64,000 nucleotides of DNA, from the NCBI RefSeq assembly GCF_008973465.1, contig NZ_WBXN01000004.1:868001-932000 (forward strand). Reading direction: 5' to 3'. Positions within the stretch are counted from its first letter, which is position 1. Every line of letters begins with the position of its first letter. This document shows positions 49,684-57,785 of the stretch, one piece after another. Under the pieces are notes generated by a model, which had not been told where the DNA came from, made no database searches, and saw nothing but the letters and a program-made list of their open reading frames with translations. This stretch comes from Streptomyces sp. SS1-1. Its GTDB lineage: Bacteria > Actinomycetota > Actinomycetes > Streptomycetales > Streptomycetaceae. Position numbers and translations under genes: made by a program.

Positions 49684-50634
49684 ATGGATCACAGCGGGCA
49701 CGGCACGATGACGGATCTGCCGCCGTTCACGCTGGGGCGGGGGCTCGCGTGGTCCACGGACCCGTTCTTCCTCGTCGCCTGTCTGGTGGGGCTCGGCCTG
49801 TACGCCTGGGGGGTCGTGCGCCTGCGGCGGCGCGGCGACGCGTGGCCCGTGGCCCGGACCGTGTCGTTCGTCGTCGGCGTGCTGACCGTGCTGCTCGTGA
49901 TGTGCACCGGGCTGAACGACTACGGCATGGTCATGTTCAGCGTGCACATGGTGCAGCACATGGTGATCAGCATGCTGTCGCCGATCCTGATCCTGCTCGG
50001 CGCGCCCGTCACCCTGGCGCTGCGCGCGCTGCCGCCCGCGGCCCGGGGCAGCAAGGGGCCGCGCGAGCTGCTGCTCGCGCTGCTGCACAGCCGGTACATG
50101 CGGATCGTGACGCACCCGGCGTTCACCATCCCGATGTTCATCGCCAGCCTCTACGCCCTGTACTTCACCCCGCTCTTCGACTTCCTCATGGGCTCGAGGA
50201 CCGGGCACATCGCGATGATGGTGCACTTCCTCGCGGTCGGCGTGGTGTTCTTCTGGCCGATCATCGGCGTGGACCCCGGGCCGCACCGGCCCGGGCATCT
50301 GATGCGGATGCTGGAGCTGTTCGCCGGGATGCCGTTCCACGCGTTCTTCGGTATCGCGCTGATGATGGGGTCCGTCCCCATGGTGGAGACGTTCAAGAAC
50401 CCGCCGGCCTCCCTCGGCATCGACGCGCTCTCCGACCAGGGCGCCGCCGGCGGTATCGCCTGGGCCTTCAGCGAGATCCCGTCGGTGCTCGTGCTGATCG
50501 CGCTGCTGTTCCAGTGGTACGGCTCGGAGCAGCGCCAGGCCCGCCGCAAGGACCGTGCCGCCGACCGGGACGGCGACAAGGAGCTGGAGGCGTACAACGC
50601 CTATCTCGCCTCATTGAACGCACGCGGGAACTGA
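49684..50634 (+). CDS. CtaG-family cytochrome c oxidase assembly protein
   Basis: A 316-residue polytopic membrane protein of the caa3-type CtaG family. Key parts: VCTGLNDYGMVMFSVHMVQHMVI, AFTIPMFIASLYALYFTPLFDF, FWPIIGVDPGPHRPGHLMRML and MPFHAFFGIALMMGSVPMVETF. His-rich helices suit copper or heme handling during oxidase assembly. ATG at 49684; an ATG eight codons later is possible. A small membrane protein follows closely. Confidence 0.9.
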   Translation: MDHSGHGTMTDLPPFTLGRGLAWSTDPFFLVACLVGLGLYAWGVVRLRRRGDAWPVARTVSFVVGVLTVLLVMCTGLNDYGMVMFSVHMVQHMVISMLSPILILLGAPVTLALRALPPAARGSKGPRELLLALLHSRYMRIVTHPAFTIPMFIASLYALYFTPLFDFLMGSRTGHIAMMVHFLAVGVVFFWPIIGVDPGPHRPGHLMRMLELFAGMPFHAFFGIALMMGSVPMVETFKNPPASLGIDALSDQGAAGGIAWAFSEIPSVLVLIALLFQWYGSEQRQARRKDRAADRDGDKELEAYNAYLASLNARGN

Positions 50635-50679
50635 TATCGGGGCACCATGGAGGGAACCGAACCTTAGGAGGGTGTCGCG

Positions 50680-50850
50680 ATGCCCGGTTCTGCGGACGGT
50701 TCCACCAAGGCGATGGGGGCGCTCACGGTCGGCGGTCTGGTGATGGTGACCGCGTACACGGTGGCGCTGGGGAGCAACGGCTGGCTGTGGTTCGGGTGGG
50801 TGGTGCTGGGCCTGATCACGCTGGGGATGGTCGTCAGCCGCGGCACGTGA
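50680..50850 (+). CDS. Small two-helix membrane protein
   Basis: A 56-residue hydrophobic protein starting MPGSADGSTKAMGAL, with helices around GLVMVTAYTVALG and GWVVLGLITLGMVVS. It has a GGAGGG ribosome site 8 nt upstream. It follows the CtaG-type gene by 45 bp and may be co-transcribed, perhaps as a small oxidase-assembly helper (inference). Its 3' end lies 3 bp from the convergent kinase gene. Confidence 0.75.
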   Translation: MPGSADGSTKAMGALTVGGLVMVTAYTVALGSNGWLWFGWVVLGLITLGMVVSRGT

Positions 50851-50853
50851 GCG

Positions 50854-52074
50854 TCAGGGAGCGGTGAGCCGCCCGGCGGAGTGCACCCCCGGCTGGTACT
50901 TCGGGAGCCGGGCGGTGATCTTCATGCCGGCGCCCGGGGCGGTCTCGATGACGAGCCCGTACTCGTCGCCGTAGACCTGCCGCAGCCGGTCGTCGACGTT
51001 GGACAGGCCGATGCCCCCGGAGGGGCTGACCTCGCCGGCGAGGATGCGGCGCAGCGCGTCGGGGTCCATTCCGGCGCCGTCGTCCTCGATCACGACGAGG
51101 GCCTCGGCGCCGGCGTCCTGGGCGGTGATCCCGATGCGGCACCGGGCGGCCGCCGACGACGCCCCCTTGCCCTCCAGGCCGTGCTTGACGGCGTTCTCGA
51201 CGAGCGGCTGCAGGCACAGGAAGGGCAGGGCCACCGGCAGGACCTCCGGGGCGATCTGGAGGGTGACGTCGAGGCGGTCGCCGAAGCGTGCCCGCACGAG
51301 CGCCAGGTAGTGGTCGATGGCGTGCAGCTCGTCGGCGAGGGTGGTGAAGTCGCCGTGCCGGCGGAACGAGTACCGGGTGAAGTCGGCGAACTCCAGCAGC
51401 AGCTCGCGGGCCCGCTCGGGGTCGGTGCGCACGAAGCTGGCGATCACCGCGAGCGAGTTGAAGATGAAGTGCGGGGATATCTGGGCGCGCAGCGCCTTGA
51501 TCTCGGCCTCGATGAGCCGGGTGCGGGACCGGTCGAGGTCGGCCAGCTCCAGTTGGACGGAGACCCAGCGGGCGACCTCGCCGGCGGCCCGGACCAGGAC
51601 GGCGGACTCGCGGGGCGCGCAGGCGACGAGGGCGCCGTGGACCCGGTCGTCGACGGTGAGCGGGGCGACGACCGCCCAGCGCACCGGGCAGTCGGGGCTG
51701 TCGCAGCTGAGCGGCAGCGCCTCGCCGCGGCCGGACTCCAGGGGTCCGGCGAGGAGCTCCATGATCTGGGTGCGGTGGTGCTGGCCGACGCCGTCCCAGA
51801 CCAGGACGTCGGTGCGGTCGGTCAGGCAGAGCGCGTCGGTGCCGAGCAGGGAGCGCAGCCGGCGGGCGGACTTGCGGGCGGCCTCCTCGGTGAGTCCGGC
51901 GCGCAGCGGGGGCGCGGCGAGGGTCGCGGTGTGCAGGGTCTCGAAGGTGGCGTGCTCGACGGGGGTGCCGAGGTCGCCGAGGCTCTGGGGGCGGGCGGTG
52001 CGCCGGCCGAGCCAGAAGCCGGCGGCGAGCAGCGGCAGGATGGCGACGCACAGGCCCGCGAGGAAGCCGCTCAC
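50854..52074 (-). CDS. LytS-type sensor histidine kinase
   Basis: A 406-residue kinase of the LytS/YehU class. One N-terminal membrane helix (about 4-22), a GAF-like region (about 60-170), His202 in LRAQISPHFIFNSLAVIASF (His_kinase domain) and the HATPase N box LQPLVENAVKHGLEG, with GIGLSNVDDRLRQVYG. GTG at 52074 overlaps the symporter stop (GTGA). It is the last gene of an operon that begins with a LytTR regulator and contains a carboxylate symporter, so it probably senses the transported substrate. Confidence 0.92.
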   Translation of the reverse strand: MSGFLAGLCVAILPLLAAGFWLGRRTARPQSLGDLGTPVEHATFETLHTATLAAPPLRAGLTEEAARKSARRLRSLLGTDALCLTDRTDVLVWDGVGQHHRTQIMELLAGPLESGRGEALPLSCDSPDCPVRWAVVAPLTVDDRVHGALVACAPRESAVLVRAAGEVARWVSVQLELADLDRSRTRLIEAEIKALRAQISPHFIFNSLAVIASFVRTDPERARELLLEFADFTRYSFRRHGDFTTLADELHAIDHYLALVRARFGDRLDVTLQIAPEVLPVALPFLCLQPLVENAVKHGLEGKGASSAAARCRIGITAQDAGAEALVVIEDDGAGMDPDALRRILAGEVSPSGGIGLSNVDDRLRQVYGDEYGLVIETAPGAGMKITARLPKYQPGVHSAGRLTAP

Positions 52075-53783
52075 GCCTTGACCTCCGCTCTCAGTTCCTC
52101 GGGCAGATGGAAGCGGGCGAGGACCGCCGCGGTGCCGGGCGGCACCCGGCCCGGGGTGGCCAGGGACACCAGGATCATGGTGAGGAAGCCGAGCGGCACC
52201 GACCAGAGGGCGGGCCAGGCGAGCAGCGCGTGCAGCGCGCCGGCCTGGGGGAAGCCCGCCATGGTGGCGGCGACGGCGAGCAGCGCGGACCCGCCGCCGA
52301 CGAGCATCCCGGCGGCCGCGCCGGGCGGGGTGAGCCGGTGCCACCAGATGCCGAGGACGAGCAGCGGGCAGAACGAGGACGCCGACACGGCGAAGGCGAG
52401 GCCCACCGCGTCGGCGACGGGCAGCCCGCCGACCAGGACGCTCGCGGCGAGCGGCACCAGCATGGCGAACACGGTGCCGAGCCGGAAGTGCCGTACGCCC
52501 CGGGAGGGCAGGACGTCCTGGGTGAGGACGCCCGCGACGGCCATGGTGAGGCCGGACGCGGTGGACAGGAACGCGGCGAAGGCGCCGCCCGCGACGAGCG
52601 CGCCCAGCAGTTCCCCGCCGACGCCGCCGATCATGCGGCCGGGCAGCAGCAGCGCGGCGGCGTCCGCGTCGCCGGAGAGGGTGAGCTCGGGGGCGTAGAG
52701 CCGGCCGAGGGCGCCGTAGACGGGGGGCAGCAGGTAGAAGGCGCCGATCAGGCCGAGCACGGCGACCGTGGTGCGGCGGGCGGCGACGCCATGCGGGCTG
52801 GTGTAGAAGCGGACGACGACGTGCGGCAGCCCCATGGTGCCGAGGAAGGTGGCGAGGATCAGGCCGTACGTGGCGTACAGCGGGCGTTCGCCGCGGCTCT
52901 CGGCCAGCGACGGGGAGAGGCCGCCGCCGGTGCCGTGGTCGCGGGCGGGGACCTCGTCGCCGCGGGCGAAGGTCAGCCGGGTGCCGTTCTTGATGTGGTG
53001 CGGTCCGGCGTCGAGCCGTACGCGCCGGTCCTCGTGGGCGCGGCCGTCGACCGTGCCGTCGACGGTGACCGTCAGGGGGTCGCGCAGTCTGATCGTGATG
53101 GTGTCGTCGACGCGGACGACGCGCTGCTCGCGAAAGGCCGCGGGTTCGTCGAAGGCGTGCCGGGGGGCGCCGTCGCCCTGCCAGGCGAGGATGAGGAAGA
53201 GGGCGGGGACGAGCAGCGCGGTGAGCTTCAGCCAGTACTGGAAGGCCTGCACGAAGGTGATGCTGCGCATGCCGCCGGCGGCGACGATGGCGACGACCAC
53301 GACGGCGACGACGAGTCCGCCGAGCCAGTCCGGCGCGCCCGTGAAGACGGTCAGGGTGAGTCCGGCGCCCTGGAGCTGAGGCAGCAGGTACAGCCAGCCG
53401 GTGCCGACGACGAAGGCCCCCGCGAGCCGCCGTACCGCCTGCGAGGAGAGCCGGGCCTCGGCGAAGTCGGGCAGTGTGTAGGCGCCGGAGCGGCGCAGCG
53501 GGGCGGCGACGAACAGCAGCAGGACGAGGTAGCCGGCGGTGTAGCCGACCGGGTACCAGAGCATGTCGGGGCCCTGGACGAGGACGAGTCCGGCGATGCC
53601 GAGGAAGGAGGCGGCGGACAGGTACTCGCCGCTGATGGCGGCGGCGTTGAGGCGGGGGCCGACGGTGCGGGAGGCGACGTAGAAGTCGGAGGTGGTGCGG
53701 GAGATGCGCAGGCCGAAGGCGCCGACGAGGACGGTCGCCAGGGCCACGAGGGCGACGGCGGGGACGGCGTAGCTGGAGTTCAC
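52071..53783 (-). CDS. Sodium:solute symporter, acetate/monocarboxylate type
   Basis: A 570-residue SSS-family transporter with about 13 helices. N-terminal FYVASRTVGPRLNAAAISGE, YLSAASFLGIAGLVLVQGPD and GFLTMILVSLATPGRVPPG near the end fit the ActP/MctC cation-acetate symporter group. A long extracytoplasmic insert (about 205-285) is unusual in length. The gene is coupled to the downstream LytS kinase and preceded by a small membrane protein, probably a subunit. Confidence 0.9.
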   Translation of the reverse strand: MNSSYAVPAVALVALATVLVGAFGLRISRTTSDFYVASRTVGPRLNAAAISGEYLSAASFLGIAGLVLVQGPDMLWYPVGYTAGYLVLLLFVAAPLRRSGAYTLPDFAEARLSSQAVRRLAGAFVVGTGWLYLLPQLQGAGLTLTVFTGAPDWLGGLVVAVVVVAIVAAGGMRSITFVQAFQYWLKLTALLVPALFLILAWQGDGAPRHAFDEPAAFREQRVVRVDDTITIRLRDPLTVTVDGTVDGRAHEDRRVRLDAGPHHIKNGTRLTFARGDEVPARDHGTGGGLSPSLAESRGERPLYATYGLILATFLGTMGLPHVVVRFYTSPHGVAARRTTVAVLGLIGAFYLLPPVYGALGRLYAPELTLSGDADAAALLLPGRMIGGVGGELLGALVAGGAFAAFLSTASGLTMAVAGVLTQDVLPSRGVRHFRLGTVFAMLVPLAASVLVGGLPVADAVGLAFAVSASSFCPLLVLGIWWHRLTPPGAAAGMLVGGGSALLAVAATMAGFPQAGALHALLAWPALWSVPLGFLTMILVSLATPGRVPPGTAAVLARFHLPEELRAEVKA

Positions 53784-53820
53784 GGCCGGATCGGTTCCTG
53801 GTCTCGGTCAGCGCGGGTGA

Positions 53821-54186
53821 TCAACGGTCCTCGACGAGGCGGACGAAGTCGCGTTCGTTGCGTTCGGCGCGGTGGACGAACCAGCGGGCCAGCAGCACCA
53901 GGGGCGCGTACAGGCCGAAGCCGAGGACCCCCCAGACCAGGTGGCGGGCGTCCGGCATCGCCGCGAACAGCAGCGGCAGCGGGGCGACGAGCAGGCCGAG
54001 GACGGCGAACACGGCGAGGGCGGTGCGCAGTTGGGTGCGCATCAGGGAGCGTACGTAGGTGTGGCCGAGGGTGGTCTGCTCGTCGATCTCGGTGCGCGGC
54101 CGGTAGTAGCCGGAGACGCGGCGGGTCCGGGTGCGCCGGGGCGGGCCGGTGACGACGACACGGCGGTCGGCGGGGCTGCCGGGCAT
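53821..54186 (-). CDS. Small membrane protein, likely symporter partner (DUF485-like)
   Basis: A 121-residue protein with two transmembrane helices (around TALAVFAVLGLLVAPLPLLF and VLGFGLYAPLVLLARWFVHR) and a charged C-terminus ending NERDFVRLVEDR. It resembles the DUF485 partners found beside acetate symporters. ATG at 54186 is 8 nt after GGAGG; GTG at 54192 overlaps the regulator stop but is too close to the ribosome site. Confidence 0.8.
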   Translation of the reverse strand: MPGSPADRRVVVTGPPRRTRTRRVSGYYRPRTEIDEQTTLGHTYVRSLMRTQLRTALAVFAVLGLLVAPLPLLFAAMPDARHLVWGVLGFGLYAPLVLLARWFVHRAERNERDFVRLVEDR

Positions 54187-54188
54187 CG

Positions 54189-54938
54189 TCACGGCCTCCT
54201 CATCAGCAGGTCCCGCAGCTCGCGTGCGTGACGGCGGCTGACCTGGAGTTCCTCGGAGCCGACGACGACGCTCACGCTGCCCGCGTCGAGCCTCAGTTCG
54301 CCGATGTGGCGCAGGGCGACGAGATGGCGGCGGTGGATGCGCACGAACCCGCGGGAGCGCCAGCGTTCCTCCAGGGTGGACAGCGGGATGCGGACGAGGT
54401 GGCTGCCCCTGCCGGTGTGCAGGCGGGCGTAGTCGCCCTGCGCCTCGACGTGGGTGATGTCGTCGACGGGGACGAAGCGGGTGACGCCGCCGAGTTCGAC
54501 GGGGAGGTGGTCGGGGTCGGGTTCGCTCACGGGTATCCGAGGGGTGGCGCCGCGCTGTTCGGCGGCCCGGCGGACGGCTTCCGCGAGGCGTTCCTTGCGG
54601 ACGGGTTTGAGCACGTAGTCGACGGCCTTCAGGTCGAAGGCCTGGACGGCGAAGTCCTCGTGGGCGGTGACGAACACGATGAGCGGCGGTTCGGCGAAGC
54701 CGGTGAGCAGCCGGGCCAGGTCGAGGCCGTCGAGGCCGGGCATGTTGATGTCGAGGAAGACGACGTCGATGGCCTCCGCTCCGCCGGGGCCCGACTCCAG
54801 CGCGCGGTTGATGCGGCGCAGCGCCTCGGTGGCATCGCCCGCGCCCTCCGCGCTGCCGATCCGCGGGTCCGCGTTCAGGAGGTACAGCAGTTCCTCCAGC
54901 GAGGGGCGTTCGTCGTCGACAGCCAGGGCGCGCAGCAT
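54189..54938 (-). CDS. LytTR-family response regulator
   Basis: A 249-residue regulator. Receiver (1-120) with phosphoacceptor Asp63 in VVFLDINMPGLDGL and Lys in YVLKPVRKERL; LytTR DNA-binding domain (about 150-245) with VPVDDITHVEAQGDYARLHT and RIHRRHLVALRHIGELRLD. ATG at 54938. It is the first gene of the regulator, small membrane protein, symporter and kinase operon, and pairs with the LytS kinase three genes later. Confidence 0.93.
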   Translation of the reverse strand: MLRALAVDDERPSLEELLYLLNADPRIGSAEGAGDATEALRRINRALESGPGGAEAIDVVFLDINMPGLDGLDLARLLTGFAEPPLIVFVTAHEDFAVQAFDLKAVDYVLKPVRKERLAEAVRRAAEQRGATPRIPVSEPDPDHLPVELGGVTRFVPVDDITHVEAQGDYARLHTGRGSHLVRIPLSTLEERWRSRGFVRIHRRHLVALRHIGELRLDAGSVSVVVGSEELQVSRRHARELRDLLMRRP

Positions 54939-55025
54939 GAACGGGAGTGTAGGAGCAACCGGCGCTCGTGGACACGGGCCGGGACGGGACGTTCGCGCTG
55001 GGTGCCCGGCGCTTACAGTGCCCTC

Positions 55026-55538
55026 ATGAACAGCGGCGCGGCTTCTTTCGACGAACTCGACCGGAAGATCATCACCGCACTGATGGCGAACGCCCGGACG
55101 AGTTTCGCCGAGATCGGCATGAGCGTCGGGCTGTCGGCGACGGCCGTCAAGCGGCGCGTGGACCGGCTGCGGGAGACAGGGGTGATCACCGGGTTCACGG
55201 CGACGGTCCGGCCGTCGGCGCTGGGCTGGCGGACGGAGGCGTACGTCGAGGTGTACTGCGAGGGCGCGGCACCGCCGCGGCGCCTGGCGGAGGTCGTCCG
55301 CAACCATCCGGAGATCACGGCGGCGATGACGGTGACGGGGGGCGCGGACGCGCTGCTGCACGTACGGGCGCGGGACGTGGAGCACTTCGAGGAGGTGCTG
55401 GAACGCATCCGCGTGGAGCCGTTCATCCGCAAGACGATCAGTGTCATGGTGCTGTCCCACCTCATCCCGGAGAGCCCGGAGGCGGGCGCCAGCCAGCCGG
55501 CGCCCGTCGACGCATCAGTCGTGCGTGAACCCGGGTGA
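55026..55538 (+). CDS. Lrp/AsnC-family transcriptional regulator
   Basis: A 170-residue regulator. HTH: FDELDRKIITALMANARTSF, then AEIGMSVGLSATAVKRRVDR, and LRETGVITGFTATVRPSALG. The RAM ligand-binding domain follows (about 70-150), with VRNHPEITAAMTVTGGADAL. ATG at 55026. It lies just upstream of dimethylargininase and ornithine aminotransferase genes and probably controls them in response to arginine or a related amino acid. Confidence 0.92.
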   Translation: MNSGAASFDELDRKIITALMANARTSFAEIGMSVGLSATAVKRRVDRLRETGVITGFTATVRPSALGWRTEAYVEVYCEGAAPPRRLAEVVRNHPEITAAMTVTGGADALLHVRARDVEHFEEVLERIRVEPFIRKTISVMVLSHLIPESPEAGASQPAPVDASVVREPG

Positions 55539-55652
55539 AGACGCAGCATCGCTGCGCGAACACGCACTTCCCGTTTCTTGTCGCTCGTCGGCGTCGGTTT
55601 CTACCGTGGAGTCAATCCTCATCGACACCGTAGGAAGCGGAGGGACCCCTTC

Positions 55653-56465
55653 GTGCCCGAGACCCGTGTGCCGCGGCGGCGGCGCTTCCTCGTCTGCGAA
55701 CCCAGACACTTCGCCGTGCAGTACGCGATCAACCCCTGGATGCGTCCGGACGTCCGGGTCGACGTCGATCTGGCGCAGGAGCAGTGGCACGCGCTGATCA
55801 GCGCCTACCGTTCGCACGGCCACGCGGTCGACGTCGTGGAGCCGGTCGCCGGTCTCCCCGACATGGTGTTCGCCGCGAACTCGGCGGTCGTCGTCGGCGG
55901 CCGTGTCTTCGGGTCCCTCTTCCACGCGCCCGAGCGGCGCCCGGAGTCCACCCACTACGACCAGTGGTTCCAGGCGGCGGGCTTCGACGTCCACCGCCCG
56001 GAGTCGGTGTGCGAGGGCGAGGGCGACCTGGTCTGGACGGGCCGCCACGTGCTCGCCGGGACCGGTTTCCGCACGACCCGGGAGGCGCACCGCGAGGTGC
56101 AGGAGTTCTTCGGCCACCCGGTGATCAGCCTGACGCTGGTGGACCCGTACTTCTACCACCTGGACACCGCGCTGTTCGTGCTGGACGACGACAACATCGT
56201 CTACTACCCGGAGGCGTTCTCGGCCGGCAGCCGTGCGGTGCTCGCGCGGCTCTACCCGGACGCGGTGCTCGCCACCCGGGAGGACGCGTCCGCGTTCGGG
56301 CTGAACTCGGTGTCCGACGGCCGTCACGTCTTCATCGCGCCGCAGGCCGAGGCCCTGGCGGCCCGGCTGGACGACCGCGGCTATGTCCCCGTCCCCGTCG
56401 ACCTGTCGGAGTTCCGCAAGGCCGGCGGTGGCATCAAATGCTGCACTCAGGAGATCCGCTCATGA
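55653..56465 (+). CDS. ddaH: Dimethylargininase (arginine-deiminase-superfamily)
   Basis: A 270-residue enzyme that hydrolyses N-omega,N-omega-dimethylarginine to citrulline and dimethylamine. Features: EGEGDLVWTGRHVLAGTGFR, catalytic His169 in PYFYHLDTALFVLDD, and the C-terminal nucleophile Cys263/264 in GGGIKCCTQEIRS. GTG at 55653 has GGAGGG 8 nt upstream; a longer ATG start would add a basic leader without a ribosome site. Stop overlaps the ornithine aminotransferase start (ATGA). Arginine deiminase activity is the alternative. Confidence 0.88.
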   Translation: MPETRVPRRRRFLVCEPRHFAVQYAINPWMRPDVRVDVDLAQEQWHALISAYRSHGHAVDVVEPVAGLPDMVFAANSAVVVGGRVFGSLFHAPERRPESTHYDQWFQAAGFDVHRPESVCEGEGDLVWTGRHVLAGTGFRTTREAHREVQEFFGHPVISLTLVDPYFYHLDTALFVLDDDNIVYYPEAFSAGSRAVLARLYPDAVLATREDASAFGLNSVSDGRHVFIAPQAEALAARLDDRGYVPVPVDLSEFRKAGGGIKCCTQEIRS

Positions 56466-57679
56466 CCGCGCCCGCGCAGACCCGTTCGTCCGCCGATCTG
56501 ATCCGCGCCGAGGAGCCGGTCCTGGCGCACAACTACCATCCGCTGCCCGTCGTCGTCGCGAGCGCCGAGGGCAGCTGGGTCGAGGACGTGGAGGGCCGCC
56601 GCTACCTCGACATGCTCGCCGGCTACTCGGCCCTGAACTTCGGTCACCGCCATCCGGCGCTGATCGAGGCCGCGCACCGCCAGCTGGACCGGCTGACGCT
56701 GACCTCCCGCGCCTTCCACAACGACCGGCTCGCCGGTTTCGCGGAACGCCTGGCCGCGCTGACCGGTCAGGACATGGTCCTGCCGATGAACACGGGCGCC
56801 GAGGCCGTGGAGAGCGGCATCAAGGTGGCCCGCAAGTGGGCGTACGAGGTGAAGGGCGTCCCCGCCGACCGGGCGACGATCGTGGTCGCGGCGGACAACT
56901 TCCACGGCCGGACGACGACGATCGTGTCGTTCTCCACGGACGAGACGGCACGGGCGGGCTTCGGGCCGTTCACGCCGGGCTTCCGCATCGTGCCGTACAA
57001 CGACCTGGCGGCGCTGGAGGCGGCGGTCGACGAGACGACCGCGGCGGTGCTGCTCGAACCCATCCAGGGCGAGGCCGGCGTCGTCATCCCGGACGACGGC
57101 TATCTGGCCGGGGTGCGCGAGCTGACGAGCCGGGCGGGCTGCCTGTTCATCGCGGACGAGATCCAGTCGGGCCTCGGCCGCACCGGGCGCACGCTGGCCG
57201 TGGAGCACGAGTCGGTCGTGCCGGACGTGCTGCTGCTGGGCAAGGCGCTGGGCGGCGGCATCGTGCCGGTCTCGGCGGTGGTGGGGCGCCGGGACGTGCT
57301 CGGGGTGCTGCGGCCGGGCGAGCACGGCTCGACGTTCGGCGGCAACCCGCTGGCGGCCGCGGTCGGCACGGCGGTGGTGGACCTGCTGGAGACGGGTGAG
57401 TTCCAGCGCCGGGCCGCCGAGCTCGGCGTGGTCCTGCGGGGCGGTCTGACGGCGCTCGTCGGCAAGGGCGTCGTCGGGTTCCGGGCGCGCGGGCTGTGGG
57501 CAGGCGTCGACATCGACCCGGCGTTCGGCACCGGCCGGGAGATCAGCGAGCGGCTGATGGCGCAGGGCGTGCTGGTCAAGGACACCCACGGCTCCACGAT
57601 CCGGCTGGCCCCGCCGCTGACGATCACGGCGGACGAGCTGACGGGCGCGCTCGCCGCCCTGGAGAAGGTCCTGGCCTGA
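56462..57679 (+). CDS. rocD: Ornithine aminotransferase
   Basis: A 405-residue PLP enzyme that converts ornithine and 2-oxoglutarate to glutamate semialdehyde and glutamate. It shows GYSALNFGHRHPALIEAAHR, LPMNTGAEAVESGIKVARKW, EPIQGEAGVVIPDDGYLAGV, the PLP Lys261 in LLLGKALGGGIVPVSAVVG, and STFGGNPLAAAVGTAVVDLL. ATG at 56462 overlaps the dimethylargininase stop. Together with the upstream enzyme it routes arginine-derived ornithine to glutamate. Confidence 0.93.
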   Translation: MTAPAQTRSSADLIRAEEPVLAHNYHPLPVVVASAEGSWVEDVEGRRYLDMLAGYSALNFGHRHPALIEAAHRQLDRLTLTSRAFHNDRLAGFAERLAALTGQDMVLPMNTGAEAVESGIKVARKWAYEVKGVPADRATIVVAADNFHGRTTTIVSFSTDETARAGFGPFTPGFRIVPYNDLAALEAAVDETTAAVLLEPIQGEAGVVIPDDGYLAGVRELTSRAGCLFIADEIQSGLGRTGRTLAVEHESVVPDVLLLGKALGGGIVPVSAVVGRRDVLGVLRPGEHGSTFGGNPLAAAVGTAVVDLLETGEFQRRAAELGVVLRGGLTALVGKGVVGFRARGLWAGVDIDPAFGTGREISERLMAQGVLVKDTHGSTIRLAPPLTITADELTGALAALEKVLA

Positions 57680-57785
57680 CCGTCCACGATCCGTACGGCC
57701 GTCCGGTGGGCCCGGGGCGGCCGTACGGTGTCGTTCCCACACTCCCGGCCCCCGCGGAGAGGCACGGGGGCCGGGAAGGGCGAAG

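Noticed and set aside
53821..54192. GTG at 54192 as start of the small membrane protein
   Set aside because: It leaves only 2 nt after GGAGG, while ATG at 54186 has the normal 8-nt spacing.
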